64,000 nt of DNA from CAYZAW01 sp964476505 (GCA_964476505.1 CAYZAW010000003.1:12516-76515); one strand, 5' to 3'. Positions 24,701 to 32,650 are shown, counted from the first letter of the stretch. Translations and numbers: made by a program. The notes: generated from the letters alone by a model not told the origin.

Positions 24701-26649
24701 AGCGCGCTGTTGCAGGCCTCCGCCTGCCGTTCCATGCCCGGCAGCATGCTATAAATACAATACTGCAGGTAAAGGATGCTGATATCCTGCTTCTCCGGCA
24801 GCGCCTGTATGATTTGTTCTGTTTGCAGCCGCATGCCCTGCCGAATTTCATCATCTGTCAGCACATATTGCAAGAACCGCAGCGCCACGGCGTGATTGCG
24901 GCGTTCCTGCGTGTGCTGCATCACATACAGCGCCAGCGCAAAGGGGCCTATTAAGTTATTGATTGATAAATAGCGCAGCGGCACCATACACAGGCTGTCC
25001 AGCAACACGAAGGGGTACGCCTCCGTGCGGTACCGCTCCTGCGTAAAGCAGGCAAGGTACGGCTCCAGATACCGCTCGGCATCCTCCGGCCTGCAATTTT
25101 CTAGGATAGACTGTAATACGATCTTTAGCGTATACCCGATCCATACCCGGTGCTTGGCCGCCACCTTGTGATCCGGATTCAATATCCGTTCTATGTATTG
25201 TGCCCATAGGTCAAAGCTGGTTTCCCCAACCGGCGACGGCCTTGCATGGCGGGGCAGCTCCTTGCGGTATTCCACATCGTAATGGGTGAGGATGTTACCT
25301 AAAAGCGCTGCCGCCTGCCGCCGGATATCCCCTTGGTTGTGCAGGAACAGCTCGTATAAAAACCGCATGGTGATCAGCTTTTGCCGCTGGGTCATGTAGG
25401 TAAAATACTCTTCCAGTATGTTGATATAGGCGCGGATATGCTTCCAGTCCTTTTCCGTGCGGGCAGCCTCCAGCATATCCACAAAGGCCGTTTCGGAGCT
25501 AAAGCGCCGCATGAGCGACAGGTTCTCCCGAATGGCGCAGAACTTGAGCCCCTGCACGGCCTCCTGCGGCGTCATAAGGGCGGGGTGTTTGCTGACGGCT
25601 TGACCGGGCACGTTGGAAAACGGGTCGGTATTCACGCCGAGCGACACCATATAATCCTCAAAATCGTGCAGCTTACGGTATACGCGCTCATACCGGCGGC
25701 GCTTTTTATCGTCTACATGATCCAGCTTGGAAAGTATAACGGAATAGGATTCGTCTAGCGTATATACCCGTATCTGTTCCTTGCCCAAAGCATCGTGCGT
25801 GCTTTTCACGCGAAAATCCGCGTAGATCAACAGTAGCGATTCCACCGGCAGGTTTTCCAGCTCCAAATCCCAAGTGGAATGGTTGGCGGCAATATGCGCG
25901 ATTCCATCCAAAGAGTAACGCTTGAGCCACTCGTCCGTATAGTAATAATGCAGGTACGGAATGCGGGCGGTTTCGTCGCCCTTGCAGCCGAATTTACCGA
26001 TATCGTGCGACAGCGCCGCCGCGGACACCAGCGGCAGGTCTACCGCCGCCTCGGTATTGATAAGCTGCCGCGCCGTATGCATGGCAACGTGATGCACGCC
26101 CGCAATATGCCCCAGCGTATCAAACGGCATGATCTCCCGCCCGATATGCAGCAGCTCTTGCACAAAGGAACGATCCAACAGCTTTAAAAAGCGCTCGTAC
26201 GCATCCTTTGTTTGGCTGTTCTCCAACTCCTGCGGCTGCGCCAGCGCAAACCATGTATGCGGGTCAAACTCGCCTTCTGCTTCCTCCGCCTGTAAAAAAG
26301 TGCGGTACGTCAAAAGAAAGAACAATGCCGCGCGGTTCATTTGGGTATCCCGGCTCTTTGGCGGGTCGGACGGGAACAACTGCTCCACAAGGTCGTGATA
26401 CAGATAGTTTAGCCACCCCTCCGGCGGCTCCTTGGCGTACAGCTCCATTACCGGACGGCATAAGGAAAGAACCGCGTCAGCCGTGACCGGCGTGCCGGTG
26501 CGATACTGTGAAACGCGGTTCTTAAAGTCTTGCTCGCGCAACAGGAGAAGCAGCGCCTTTTTTGTGATCTGCGCCGTTTTTAGGAATTCCCTTTGGGAAA
26601 GGTTATTTAAGAGGCTTTGGTAGAATGCGTTTGGCGCCGTTTTAGGCAT
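21772..26649 (-). CDS. 1625-aa multidomain protein: HD domain, helical repeats, NadD-like nucleotidyltransferase, acyltransferase-like and PRTase-like domains
   Basis: I do not recognise a named gene. Visible parts are as follows. An HD phosphohydrolase-type domain (about 175-330) has HHVAMHTARQ and SHDIGKFGCKGDE with H215-D216. A long helical region (about 380-900) resembles HEAT-type repeats. A nucleotidyltransferase domain (about 912-1100) has FFPGTFDPFSSSHKG, GSDVILNASSYRK and SSSRIREN, close to NadD. A GNAT-like segment (about 1130-1290) follows. A C-terminal part (about 1300-1500) has PVILADDLLHKGYRLEAL, like the PRPP loop of phosphoribosyltransferases. In many Firmicutes NadD sits beside the HD protein YqeK, so this may be a fused version. 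The HxGH motif has lost its first His. Its place after pncB suggests NAD or nucleotide metabolism. Confidence 0.8.
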   Translation of the reverse strand: MPKTAPNAFYQSLLNNLSQREFLKTAQITKKALLLLLREQDFKNRVSQYRTGTPVTADAVLSLCRPVMELYAKEPPEGWLNYLYHDLVEQLFPSDPPKSRDTQMNRAALFFLLTYRTFLQAEEAEGEFDPHTWFALAQPQELENSQTKDAYERFLKLLDRSFVQELLHIGREIMPFDTLGHIAGVHHVAMHTARQLINTEAAVDLPLVSAAALSHDIGKFGCKGDETARIPYLHYYYTDEWLKRYSLDGIAHIAANHSTWDLELENLPVESLLLIYADFRVKSTHDALGKEQIRVYTLDESYSVILSKLDHVDDKKRRRYERVYRKLHDFEDYMVSLGVNTDPFSNVPGQAVSKHPALMTPQEAVQGLKFCAIRENLSLMRRFSSETAFVDMLEAARTEKDWKHIRAYINILEEYFTYMTQRQKLITMRFLYELFLHNQGDIRRQAAALLGNILTHYDVEYRKELPRHARPSPVGETSFDLWAQYIERILNPDHKVAAKHRVWIGYTLKIVLQSILENCRPEDAERYLEPYLACFTQERYRTEAYPFVLLDSLCMVPLRYLSINNLIGPFALALYVMQHTQERRNHAVALRFLQYVLTDDEIRQGMRLQTEQIIQALPEKQDISILYLQYCIYSMLPGMERQAEACNSALIASDYAGLFLDNLKTATPWVIKEINIELLLFHLRTEEQDKALQVATHLANLVRVSERITVRHAAGDALIRIAGRLTLEQRNEIAIELTKGLETAEYEFSKYIPRYLGRFALYLHPKELDEIIDEFQKYIKSANERAACVTMPTLGVLLLHYDEEYQARFQEDNDTFTARRDRMLGLLLSGLAHYNDSVCQEAFLVIGKQLFGSDLLYERKRTLFKRIHKKLLTLLYEQRQDTLTFFNSAASLNHIYRFITNATVRFGPFQFPESKGVAFFPGTFDPFSSSHKGIVKAIRDLGLDVYLAVDEFSWSKRTQPHDVRRRIVNMSVADAFSVFVFPDDIPVNLANPEDLVLLQRQFPGQTLYIVAGSDVILNASSYRKAPTAHSIHHLPHVIFRRNMEDGAWEEQKRVIRSRVKNEIIELALPTYLEDVSSSRIRENVDYNRDISMLVDPVAQNYIYDNGLYLREPQYKEQLPSETLSFRRRSPDDGALLDRVMAVAAEGTDMEPQQLAQVIQYSLSRPNAYVMEMVDEAAGDRPLGCACVYRTNGAELFREFGSIALSEYVRRHTSGKIAVLSGIFAAGVYRRDVFRLLLTETLARLLEQDYTYAIYHGNGVSDDAKLRGTLLRQGFVQLPGEEEREHIYIVDMRTPIALIEDVQQGIKAPLRDRPAVEQVLNDTHKSFSKAMSELYPGRLVLSFHAGLLNHALTQKIIAANGNVTATDGSRPLGEYMCVPYGKILRGVVVPNTVTKGLHAEKIYAPDAKSFTITEYPGYSSLMNQIRVIHSFRRPVILADDLLHKGYRLEALDPLFVEAGLSIKKIVVGILSGRGKDLMAVQGREVDCVYFIPNLRYWFVESMLYPFLGGDSVLRESARRSLHTLPSINQILPYAYPGFISDVSQEAVYRLSLTCLENARAILETLEKEHQLLYERNLTLNRLGEALLWPRVPDRGSLSYDVNLPPSVYVTSDIEALLRVGDMIERG

Positions 26650-26689
26650 GCTGCGTTCTCTCCTCTTTGGCGTATTCCTTTGTAAAAGC

Positions 26690-27196
26690 CTATTCCGGCA
26701 TAAAGGTCGTAATCACGGTAAAGGTGTAATCCATCATCTGCACATCCATATCGGTACCGATCTGCGCATAGATATGGTTCTTGCCCGGATAGATCACCAG
26801 CCCAAAGCTTTGTGCGGAATGCAGCTCGGTATTGGCTACCTCCGTGCCGTCCTCGTCAAAAAAGGCCATGCCCATTTGCCCGAACAGCGTTTTGGGATAG
26901 GTGCTGTTGCACACGCCGTCTAAATACGTGCCGCCTCCGTACTCATATACGCGAATCTCCTCAAAGGACAGGTATTGCAGGTAATGATCCTCCGTATACA
27001 CCACGCTGCCACGCGCATCGGTAGGGCGCGGCTCCGGCGTGATGCTCTGCGACAGCGGCATAGGCGTTGGCGAGGGCGATGGCGACGGCGTTGGCGCAGT
27101 TGCCCACACGGGCTGCTGTGATATGCAGCCCGAAAGCAGCGCCGCCAAAAGAGCGGCTATAAGTATCAGCAAAATTGAATGGCAGCCGCGCTTCAT
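26690..27196 (-). CDS. Small lipoprotein of unknown function
   Basis: The 168-residue protein has a signal peptide with lipobox LLSGC (Cys24), a short Pro/Ser/Thr linker (TPSPSPSPTPMP) and a compact beta-rich domain (about 65-165). I recognise no family. Its start overlaps the pncB stop codon (TAATG), and the giant fusion gene follows after 40 nt, so it is an integral member of the operon. It is probably anchored on the outer face of the membrane, consistent with lgt, which makes such anchors, being the first gene of the same operon. Confidence 0.75.
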   Translation of the reverse strand: MKRGCHSILLILIAALLAALLSGCISQQPVWATAPTPSPSPSPTPMPLSQSITPEPRPTDARGSVVYTEDHYLQYLSFEEIRVYEYGGGTYLDGVCNSTYPKTLFGQMGMAFFDEDGTEVANTELHSAQSFGLVIYPGKNHIYAQIGTDMDVQMMDYTFTVITTFMPE

Positions 27197-28638
27197 TACT
27201 CTTCCACGGTGGGCTGACAGCTCCGTAACAGCCCCTGCTTCAGGTCGTACAGCTTGTCCGAAAGGTCTACCTTATACACATGGGGGTTCAAGAGCCGCTT
27301 ATACTCCTCCCACATGGTAGCAAGCTCCTGCTTGGCATAGCTTTGGATGGTTTTGATGTCCGGAGACTCATACACCTGCTTGCCGTTTTGGAAGATGGGC
27401 ACCAGCAGCTCTCTTGCGGTAAAGTCCGTCAGCACCATGGACTTCCACGTTTGCACGGGGTCGAAGATGCGAAGGGGCTTTGTGTCGTCTATCACTTCGT
27501 CTGCCAAGGCGATCAAGTCCGCAATGGCCTTGCCGTTCTTTCTTCGGTATAGACGATACACCTTTTTATAGCCGGGGTTGGTTACCTTAGCGGGGTTATC
27601 GCTGATTTTGATTTTGGGAATCGTTACGCCGTTGACCACCTCTGCGGACATTTTATAAACGCCGCCAAGCGCCGGGCAGTCGTCTGAGGTGATGAGCCTT
27701 GTTCCAACGCCCCACACGTCGATGCACGCACCCTGCGCCTTAAGATCGCGGATAACCGTTTCGTCCAAGTCGCTGGAAGCGAATATCTTGGCTTTTTCGT
27801 ACCCGGCAGCGTCCAGCATGGCGCGGGCTTTTTTGGATAAATACGCCAAGTCGCCGGAATCCAAGCGGATGCCAATGGGTTCGTAACCCTTTTGACGAAG
27901 CTCGTCAAAGCATTTGATGGCGTTTGGCACGCCGCTTCTAAGCGTATCGTAGGTATCCACCAACAGCATGCAGGTATCCGGGAACACGTCTGCATACGCA
28001 CGGAAGGAATCCAGCTCCGTTGGGAAGCTCATCACCCAGCTGTGTGCGTGGGTGCCCTTCACGGCGATATCGAACATCTGCCCGGTCAGTACGTTACTGG
28101 TAGCGTCGCAGCCGCCGATGATGGCTGCCCTTGCGCCGTAAATACCGGCATCCGGCCCTTGGGCGCGGCGAAGGCCGAATTCCAGCACGGAGTCTCCGTT
28201 TGCGGCATACACCACACGGCTTGCCTTGGTGGCGATAAGCGTTTGATGATTGATCAAATTCAACAGCGCTGTTTCTACCAGCTGTGCTTCCATGATAGGC
28301 GCTTTTACGCGTAGCAGCGGCTCGTAAGGAAACACGATGGTACCCTCCGGCATGGCGTATATCTCGCCGGTGAAGTGCAGCTCCTTTAAATACTGCATGA
28401 AGGATTCATCAAACAGCTTCAGCGAGCGAAGATAGTTTAGATCCTCCTCTGAAAAATGCAGCTCATTGATATACTCGATAGCGCTTTCCACACCCGCCAT
28501 CACGGCATAGGCGCTGTTTTCCCGGGTCTTTCTGAAAAACAGGTCGAATACGGCCTCGTTGTTGGACATGCCGTGTTTATAGTAACCGTACATCATCGTT
28601 AGCTGATACAGATCCGTCAGCATCGTTAGATTTCGCAT
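27196..28638 (-). CDS. pncB: Nicotinate phosphoribosyltransferase
   Basis: PncB salvages nicotinate, joining it to PRPP with ATP hydrolysis to form nicotinate mononucleotide, which a NadD-type adenylyltransferase then converts to the NAD precursor. The 480-residue protein starts NLTMLTDLYQLTMMYGY. It shows EFGLRRAQGPDAGIYGARAA, THAHSWVMSFPTE with the catalytic His region, and GIRLDSGDLAYLSKKAR with the phosphate-binding site. Length and motifs are normal. It lies 22 nt downstream of lgt and directly before a lipoprotein and the 1625-residue protein with a NadD-like domain. This makes NAD salvage the most likely theme of the operon. Confidence 0.96.
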   Translation of the reverse strand: MRNLTMLTDLYQLTMMYGYYKHGMSNNEAVFDLFFRKTRENSAYAVMAGVESAIEYINELHFSEEDLNYLRSLKLFDESFMQYLKELHFTGEIYAMPEGTIVFPYEPLLRVKAPIMEAQLVETALLNLINHQTLIATKASRVVYAANGDSVLEFGLRRAQGPDAGIYGARAAIIGGCDATSNVLTGQMFDIAVKGTHAHSWVMSFPTELDSFRAYADVFPDTCMLLVDTYDTLRSGVPNAIKCFDELRQKGYEPIGIRLDSGDLAYLSKKARAMLDAAGYEKAKIFASSDLDETVIRDLKAQGACIDVWGVGTRLITSDDCPALGGVYKMSAEVVNGVTIPKIKISDNPAKVTNPGYKKVYRLYRRKNGKAIADLIALADEVIDDTKPLRIFDPVQTWKSMVLTDFTARELLVPIFQNGKQVYESPDIKTIQSYAKQELATMWEEYKRLLNPHVYKVDLSDKLYDLKQGLLRSCQPTVEE

Positions 28639-28660
28639 AGTATCACTCCAGCCTTTCGCG

Positions 28661-29707
28661 TTATGCTTCTGTTTCGGGGTCTTTTAGTGCTTCCGAAGCG
28701 GCGGGTTCCTCGGCTTTTGCCGGGGATTCCTCTGTGGTGGGCTCCTCGGTTTTTGCCGGGGACTCCTCGGCGGGTTCCTCAGCCGCTTTCGCTGTTTCCT
28801 CCGCCGGCTGCTCCGTTTCTGTTGCAGGCGTATCCGCAGTTACTTTGGCCGCTTGTTCGCCAGCCTCCTCCGGTATGGCCTCCGGCGTTGGCCAAATCAG
28901 CCTACCGAGTTTTTTCTCGCGGGCTTTACGAATCAGGAAGAACGCGGCAACGCCCACCACAAACAGGAGGGAGAGCATTTGCGAAACACGGATGACGCCG
29001 GGGATGAGCCACAGGCTGTCGCCCCGAAGCGGCTCCACCAGCATCCGTTCAAAGCCGTACAGCAGCAGATACCAGCAAAATACGTCGCCGTCGTGCTTGG
29101 TACGCTTGCGGATGATAAACCACAGCGCCAAGAATACAAGCAGGCACCATAAGGATTCATAGAAGAACGTGGCAAGGTGATACGGATTTGTGCAGATCTC
29201 GCCATTGAAATAATGCAGCCCGTCGATCTTGACCGCCAAGGGGAACCACATCATGTTGGGGTCTGTTACGGCAAATCCGAAGGCTTCCTGATTGAAGAAG
29301 TTGCCCCAGCGGCCAATGGCCTGTGCCAGCACCAGCCCCGGCGCAAAGATGTCCATCATTTTGAGCATGCGCAACTTTTTCACTTTTGCATACACGAACA
29401 TGCCGATGAGCCCGCCAATCATGGCACCGTAAAACGCTAAGCCGCCCTCCCAGATATACAGGATGCGGATGGGGTCTGCCAAATACTGCTCCAACTCAAA
29501 GAGCACGTAATACAACCGTGCGCCAACGATACCGCTTGGAATCAACACCAAGCACATATCCAGCACAAAGTCCTGCTTCATTTTTTTTCGCTTTGCTTCA
29601 ACGGTGGAAAGCAGAACCGCCAGCAAAATGCCCAGCGCCATCAATACACCGTACCAGTAAATATCTTTTCCGAATATCGTGAACGCAACACGGCTTGGAT
29701 TTTGCAT
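28661..29707 (-). CDS. lgt: Prolipoprotein diacylglyceryl transferase with long acidic C-terminal tail
   Basis: Lgt attaches diacylglycerol from phosphatidylglycerol to the lipobox cysteine of prolipoproteins in the membrane. The first 275 residues are a normal Lgt with seven spans and the motifs RLYYVLFELEQY, GGLAFYGAMIGG (signature) and AQAIGRWGNFFNQEAFG. The last 70 or so residues are a low-complexity Ala/Glu/Pro tail with imperfect repeats of EESPAK(T/A)EEP. The tail is absent from well-known Lgt proteins and probably lies in the cytoplasm. The ATG at 29707 has GGGAGG. It heads the operon that includes pncB, and the window codes for at least four other lipoproteins that need it. Confidence 0.96.
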   Translation of the reverse strand: MQNPSRVAFTIFGKDIYWYGVLMALGILLAVLLSTVEAKRKKMKQDFVLDMCLVLIPSGIVGARLYYVLFELEQYLADPIRILYIWEGGLAFYGAMIGGLIGMFVYAKVKKLRMLKMMDIFAPGLVLAQAIGRWGNFFNQEAFGFAVTDPNMMWFPLAVKIDGLHYFNGEICTNPYHLATFFYESLWCLLVFLALWFIIRKRTKHDGDVFCWYLLLYGFERMLVEPLRGDSLWLIPGVIRVSQMLSLLFVVGVAAFFLIRKAREKKLGRLIWPTPEAIPEEAGEQAAKVTADTPATETEQPAEETAKAAEEPAEESPAKTEEPTTEESPAKAEEPAASEALKDPETEA

Positions 29708-29741
29708 AACAAAAATCCTCCCAATCGACTTGATGGAAGTT

Positions 29742-29747
29742 ATTATA
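29742..29747 (-). promoter_or_regulatory. -10 element of the lgt operon
   Basis: A perfect TATAAT on the minus strand lies about 35 nt upstream of the lgt start, in the gap after the terminator of the preceding gene. The -35 region is weak (TTTTGT at 17 nt). It is the only candidate promoter for the six-gene lgt-pncB operon. Confidence 0.45.
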
Positions 29748-29766
29748 CTCCATTCTGTTGCAAAAC

Positions 29767-29797
29767 AAAAGAGCGGCTGTGGCGCAACCGCTCTTTT
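29767..29797 (-). terminator. Terminator of the DUF2508-like gene
   Basis: A perfect 10-bp stem AAAAGAGCGG/CCGCTCTTTT with an 11-nt loop lies about 20 nt past the stop codon of the gene at 29816-30289. The U-rich 3' arm gives termination in the minus direction. Confidence 0.8.
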
Positions 29798-29815
29798 TGC
29801 ACTTCCGCAAAAACG

Positions 29816-30289
29816 CTATATACCCTCCGGCATGCCCGCGTTTTCCTCCTCTTTTTGCCGCACGGCCTGCAGCAGGTAAATGTAACGCTTTTTTGCGGCT
29901 TCCATTTCAAACACCGCATAGTCCACCAGCGTTGGGTCTGTTACGTTTTCAAAAAATACCTTGGCGTTCTTCCACTGGGTAAGCGCATGCTCCACGTCCC
30001 GCTTTCGCTGTTCCAGCGTGTAATCGTCCTCATAAGTTGTGCGCTCCTGCGCGGCGTGATACATAACAGGCGCATGCTCGCTTTCTTCCTCGTATGCATC
30101 CTCCGGTTCCGTTACAAAAAGCCAGCCCTTGATCTGCTGCCACGTTGACAGAAGCCTGCCCGCTATTTTATACGGGTTTTTGACCGGGCGGCCAATTTCC
30201 GGCATGCGCGGCTCCGGGTCGATCTCGGGCGTTTGCGGCTCGGGCTCCCATTCCGGCAGTTGTTCGTAGTGATTCCAAAGTTTTCGCAT
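29816..30289 (-). CDS. DUF2508-like small protein
   Basis: The 157-residue soluble protein has an N-terminal half rich in Pro and Glu (PEWEPEPQTPEIDPEP) and a C-terminal helical part (about 90-150) with EQRKRDVEHALTQWKNAK and MEAAKKRYIYLLQAVRQ. The latter resembles the YaaL/DUF2508 family, small proteins of unknown function often near sporulation or recombination genes in Firmicutes. The match is by memory of the pattern, so the family call is tentative. The ATG at 30289 has an excellent AGGAGG site that directly follows the U-tract of the upstream gene's terminator. It is bounded by terminators on both sides and is probably monocistronic. Confidence 0.65.
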   Translation of the reverse strand: MRKLWNHYEQLPEWEPEPQTPEIDPEPRMPEIGRPVKNPYKIAGRLLSTWQQIKGWLFVTEPEDAYEEESEHAPVMYHAAQERTTYEDDYTLEQRKRDVEHALTQWKNAKVFFENVTDPTLVDYAVFEMEAAKKRYIYLLQAVRQKEEENAGMPEGI

Positions 30290-30304
30290 GGTCGTTCTCC
30301 TCCT

Positions 30305-30335
30305 AAAAAGGGCATACTCATTCTTGAGTATGCCC
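30305..30335 (-). terminator. Terminator of the lipoprotein gene at 30.4 kb
   Basis: A perfect 10-bp stem GGGCATACTC/GAGTATGCCC with a 6-nt loop (30310-30335) is followed by five U in the minus direction. The next gene's ribosome site starts immediately after, so readthrough transcripts would have a hairpin abutting that site. Between this hairpin and the stop at 30442 I see nothing else. Confidence 0.85.
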
Positions 30336-30441
30336 TCAGAAGGAAAAACGATACTGTTCGTTATTGCAGGGTCTCAATGCGCTCCGCCCATTTTTGCACC
30401 CGCGGTTTGGCGGCCTCACTCTGTTTTTTCCATAGTTGTTC

Positions 30442-31260
30442 TTATTCCGTTATATCCGTTTCTTCTGTGACTTCGCGCGTATACAGCCGCACGGTATCCC
30501 CCTCTGCGATCAATGAGGTTTCGCCCCACTGCTCCGGGGGCGTATCCAGCCATGCCGTTGCGGTTGAAATATCCACATCCGCAAAACGGGTAAACACCAG
30601 CCGGTCATCACCCAGATACAGCATAGAGGGAACGGTATCGCTGCCCTCGTAATAGTAGGAGTACCAGCCGTCCTCCCGCTGCACGATGCAGCCGCCTGCG
30701 ATCAGCTGTTCCGTCGGCGGTTGCTCCTCCACCGTTGCTTCCTCTTCTTCCGGCGTTTCTGTTTCTGCCTCAGACGGTATTTCCTTGGTTTGCCGGACGT
30801 TGAGAACTCCGTCTTTTAATGTGCCCCGCACCGTATCCCCGGAGCCCAGCGTACAGGAAAAGGAAATCTCCTCGTCCGTTTGCCATACGCTGCCTGTGCC
30901 ATGCAGCAGACCGTAAATGCCGCCGTCAAACAGGTTTTCCGAGGTGTATAACAGGTTGGTGGGGCCATACAGCAGCCTTTGCAGCGCATACACATGGCCC
31001 TGCGCGGCTAAAAGCTCCGGCAAAAGCGTATGCGCCTCTCCCGCCGCCGCATCCGCTGCGGCGTTGGCTTCCACGCTTGCGGCATTGAACAGGTCTACAA
31101 ACAGCTTGACCGGGTTTTCCGGGTCTTTTTCAATAGCCGCCTCGGGCGTGGGCGTTGGTATTGGCGTGGCTTTCGCGGCTTCCTGCTGCTGCGGCTTTGC
31201 GCACCCGGTAAAAACCAGCGTGATGCACACCGCCAGCAGCCCCGCAATGCTCTTTTTCAT
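30442..31260 (-). CDS. Lipoprotein of unknown function
   Basis: The product (272 residues from ATG 31260) has a signal peptide with lipobox VFTGC (Cys20), a Pro/Thr linker and an extracellular domain with no family that I know. A Glu/Thr-rich loop (around 165-185, with SEAETETPEEEEATVEEQ) interrupts it. Segments such as EISFSCTLGSGDTVRGTL suggest a beta-rich fold. I choose ATG 31260, which has GAGGA upstream; TTG at 31272 would overlap the proA stop codon. It follows proA directly and may share its transcript, ending at the strong terminator at 30305-30335. Confidence 0.75.
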   Translation of the reverse strand: MKKSIAGLLAVCITLVFTGCAKPQQQEAAKATPIPTPTPEAAIEKDPENPVKLFVDLFNAASVEANAAADAAAGEAHTLLPELLAAQGHVYALQRLLYGPTNLLYTSENLFDGGIYGLLHGTGSVWQTDEEISFSCTLGSGDTVRGTLKDGVLNVRQTKEIPSEAETETPEEEEATVEEQPPTEQLIAGGCIVQREDGWYSYYYEGSDTVPSMLYLGDDRLVFTRFADVDISTATAWLDTPPEQWGETSLIAEGDTVRLYTREVTEETDITE

Positions 31261-31268
31261 GCTGTTCC

Positions 31269-32510
31269 TCAACGCACCTGTCCGCCGCCGCGAACCACAT
31301 ATTTCACCGTTGTTAATTCGTTTAAGCCCATGGGGCCTCGGGCGTGCAGCTTTTGCGTGCTGATGCCTATTTCCGCGCCAAAGCCGAATTCTTCTCCATC
31401 CGTAAACCGGGTGGAGGCGTTCACGTACACCGCCGCGGAATCCACCTCGTTTAAGAACTGCTCCGCGCGGGCATAGTCACGCGTTACGATACAATCGCTG
31501 TGATGCGTTCCGTAGCGATTGATGTGAGAGATCGCCTCCGAAACGTTCTCTACCACCTTGACCGCTAAAATGTAATCGTCATATTCCTCTGCCCAGTCCG
31601 CCTCCGTTGCAGGCTTCATATCCGGCAGAATGGCACGGCATGCCTCGCAGCCGCGAAGCTCCACCTGCTTTTTTGCAAGCGGCGCTAAAAGCTCCGCCAA
31701 ATATGCGTTTGCCACGGAGCGCTCCACCAAAACCGTTTCGATGGCGTTGCATACCGCCGGGCGGGAGGTTTTTGCGTTATAAATGATGCGCTTTGCCATT
31801 TCGATATCCGCGCCCGCGTCCACATATACATGGCAGTTACCGGCACCCGTTTCGATGACCGGCACAGACGCGTTTTTTACCACGGATTGAATCAGCTTTG
31901 CGCCGCCCCTAGGAATCAGTACATCAACAAGGCCGTTTAAGCGCATCAGCTCCTGTGCGCCCTCATGTGTGGTATCTGTTATAAGCTGTATCGCTCCCTG
32001 CGGAAGCCCTGCTTCAACTGCCGCCTGCAATACCGCGTTCACGATGCAGATGTTAGACTGGATGGCCTCCGAGCCGCCCCGCAAAACCAGCGCGTTGCCG
32101 GATTTTACGCATAGCCCGATGGCGTCTGTTGTTACATTGGGGCGTGCCTCGCAAATGATGCCTACCACGCCCAAGGGCACCCGGCGCTTGGAGATCATCA
32201 AGCCGTTGGGGCGCTTCGCGGTGCCTTCCTCGCTGCCAACGGGATCGGGCAGCGCCGCCACCTTTTTCAGCCCCTCTGCCATGCCCGCAATGCGTGCCTC
32301 CGTTAAGCGCAAACGATCCAGCATTGCCTCCGGCTTACCGTTGCTTCTGGCAGCCTCTACATCCTTTTCGTTTGCAGCAACGATCGCTTTTGTATTTTCC
32401 GTGAGCGCTTGTGCCATAGCAAAAAGCGCCGCGTTTTTAACGGGCAGCGGCAGATTCATCATTTGATAGGATGCCTGCTTTGCCAATGTTGCCTGCTCTT
32501 TGATCTGCAT
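31269..32510 (-). CDS. proA: Glutamate-5-semialdehyde dehydrogenase (gamma-glutamyl phosphate reductase)
   Basis: ProA reduces gamma-glutamyl phosphate to glutamate semialdehyde with NADPH, the second step of proline synthesis. The 413-residue protein has normal length. It has the aldehyde-dehydrogenase-like catalytic block TSRPAVCNAIETVLVERS (with the active Cys), PLGVVGIICEARPNVTTDA near residue 115, and TRFTDGEEFGFGAEIGIST near the C-terminus. The usual partner proB (glutamate 5-kinase) is not in the window, and the gene is alone with a lipoprotein gene downstream. It has its own strong promoter and a hairpin in the leader. Confidence 0.97.
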   Translation of the reverse strand: MQIKEQATLAKQASYQMMNLPLPVKNAALFAMAQALTENTKAIVAANEKDVEAARSNGKPEAMLDRLRLTEARIAGMAEGLKKVAALPDPVGSEEGTAKRPNGLMISKRRVPLGVVGIICEARPNVTTDAIGLCVKSGNALVLRGGSEAIQSNICIVNAVLQAAVEAGLPQGAIQLITDTTHEGAQELMRLNGLVDVLIPRGGAKLIQSVVKNASVPVIETGAGNCHVYVDAGADIEMAKRIIYNAKTSRPAVCNAIETVLVERSVANAYLAELLAPLAKKQVELRGCEACRAILPDMKPATEADWAEEYDDYILAVKVVENVSEAISHINRYGTHHSDCIVTRDYARAEQFLNEVDSAAVYVNASTRFTDGEEFGFGAEIGISTQKLHARGPMGLNELTTVKYVVRGGGQVR

Positions 32511-32542
32511 AAAACCGCCGCCCTTTTCGCTTATTTATTGGG

Positions 32543-32599
32543 GCATACGGCAAAACCGTATGCTGCAATTAGTATACAACGCTTCCCTGTGTTTCGCAA
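32543..32599 (-). promoter_or_regulatory. proA promoter and leader hairpin
   Basis: On the minus strand there is a -35 TTGCGA (32594-32599), a 17-nt spacer and a -10 TATACT (32571-32576). The RNA then folds a perfect 8-bp hairpin, GCATACGG/CCGTATGC with a 5-nt loop (32543-32563), at its very 5' end. It has no U-tract, so it is not a terminator. A 5' end hairpin can protect mRNA, or it may bind a regulator. Confidence 0.6.
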
Positions 32600-32617
32600 T
32601 TCTCCCGATAAAATAAT

Positions 32618-32650
32618 AGGCTCCGCCCGGGTACGATACGGGCAGAGCCT
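32618..32650 (-). terminator. Terminator of the BofC-like gene
   Basis: A stem AGGCTC-c-GCCCG/CGGGC-a-GAGCCT (11 pairs with one mismatch, 9-nt loop) lies about 30 nt past the stop at 32680. It is followed by an A/U-rich tail ending in a short U-run in the minus direction. Confidence 0.75.
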
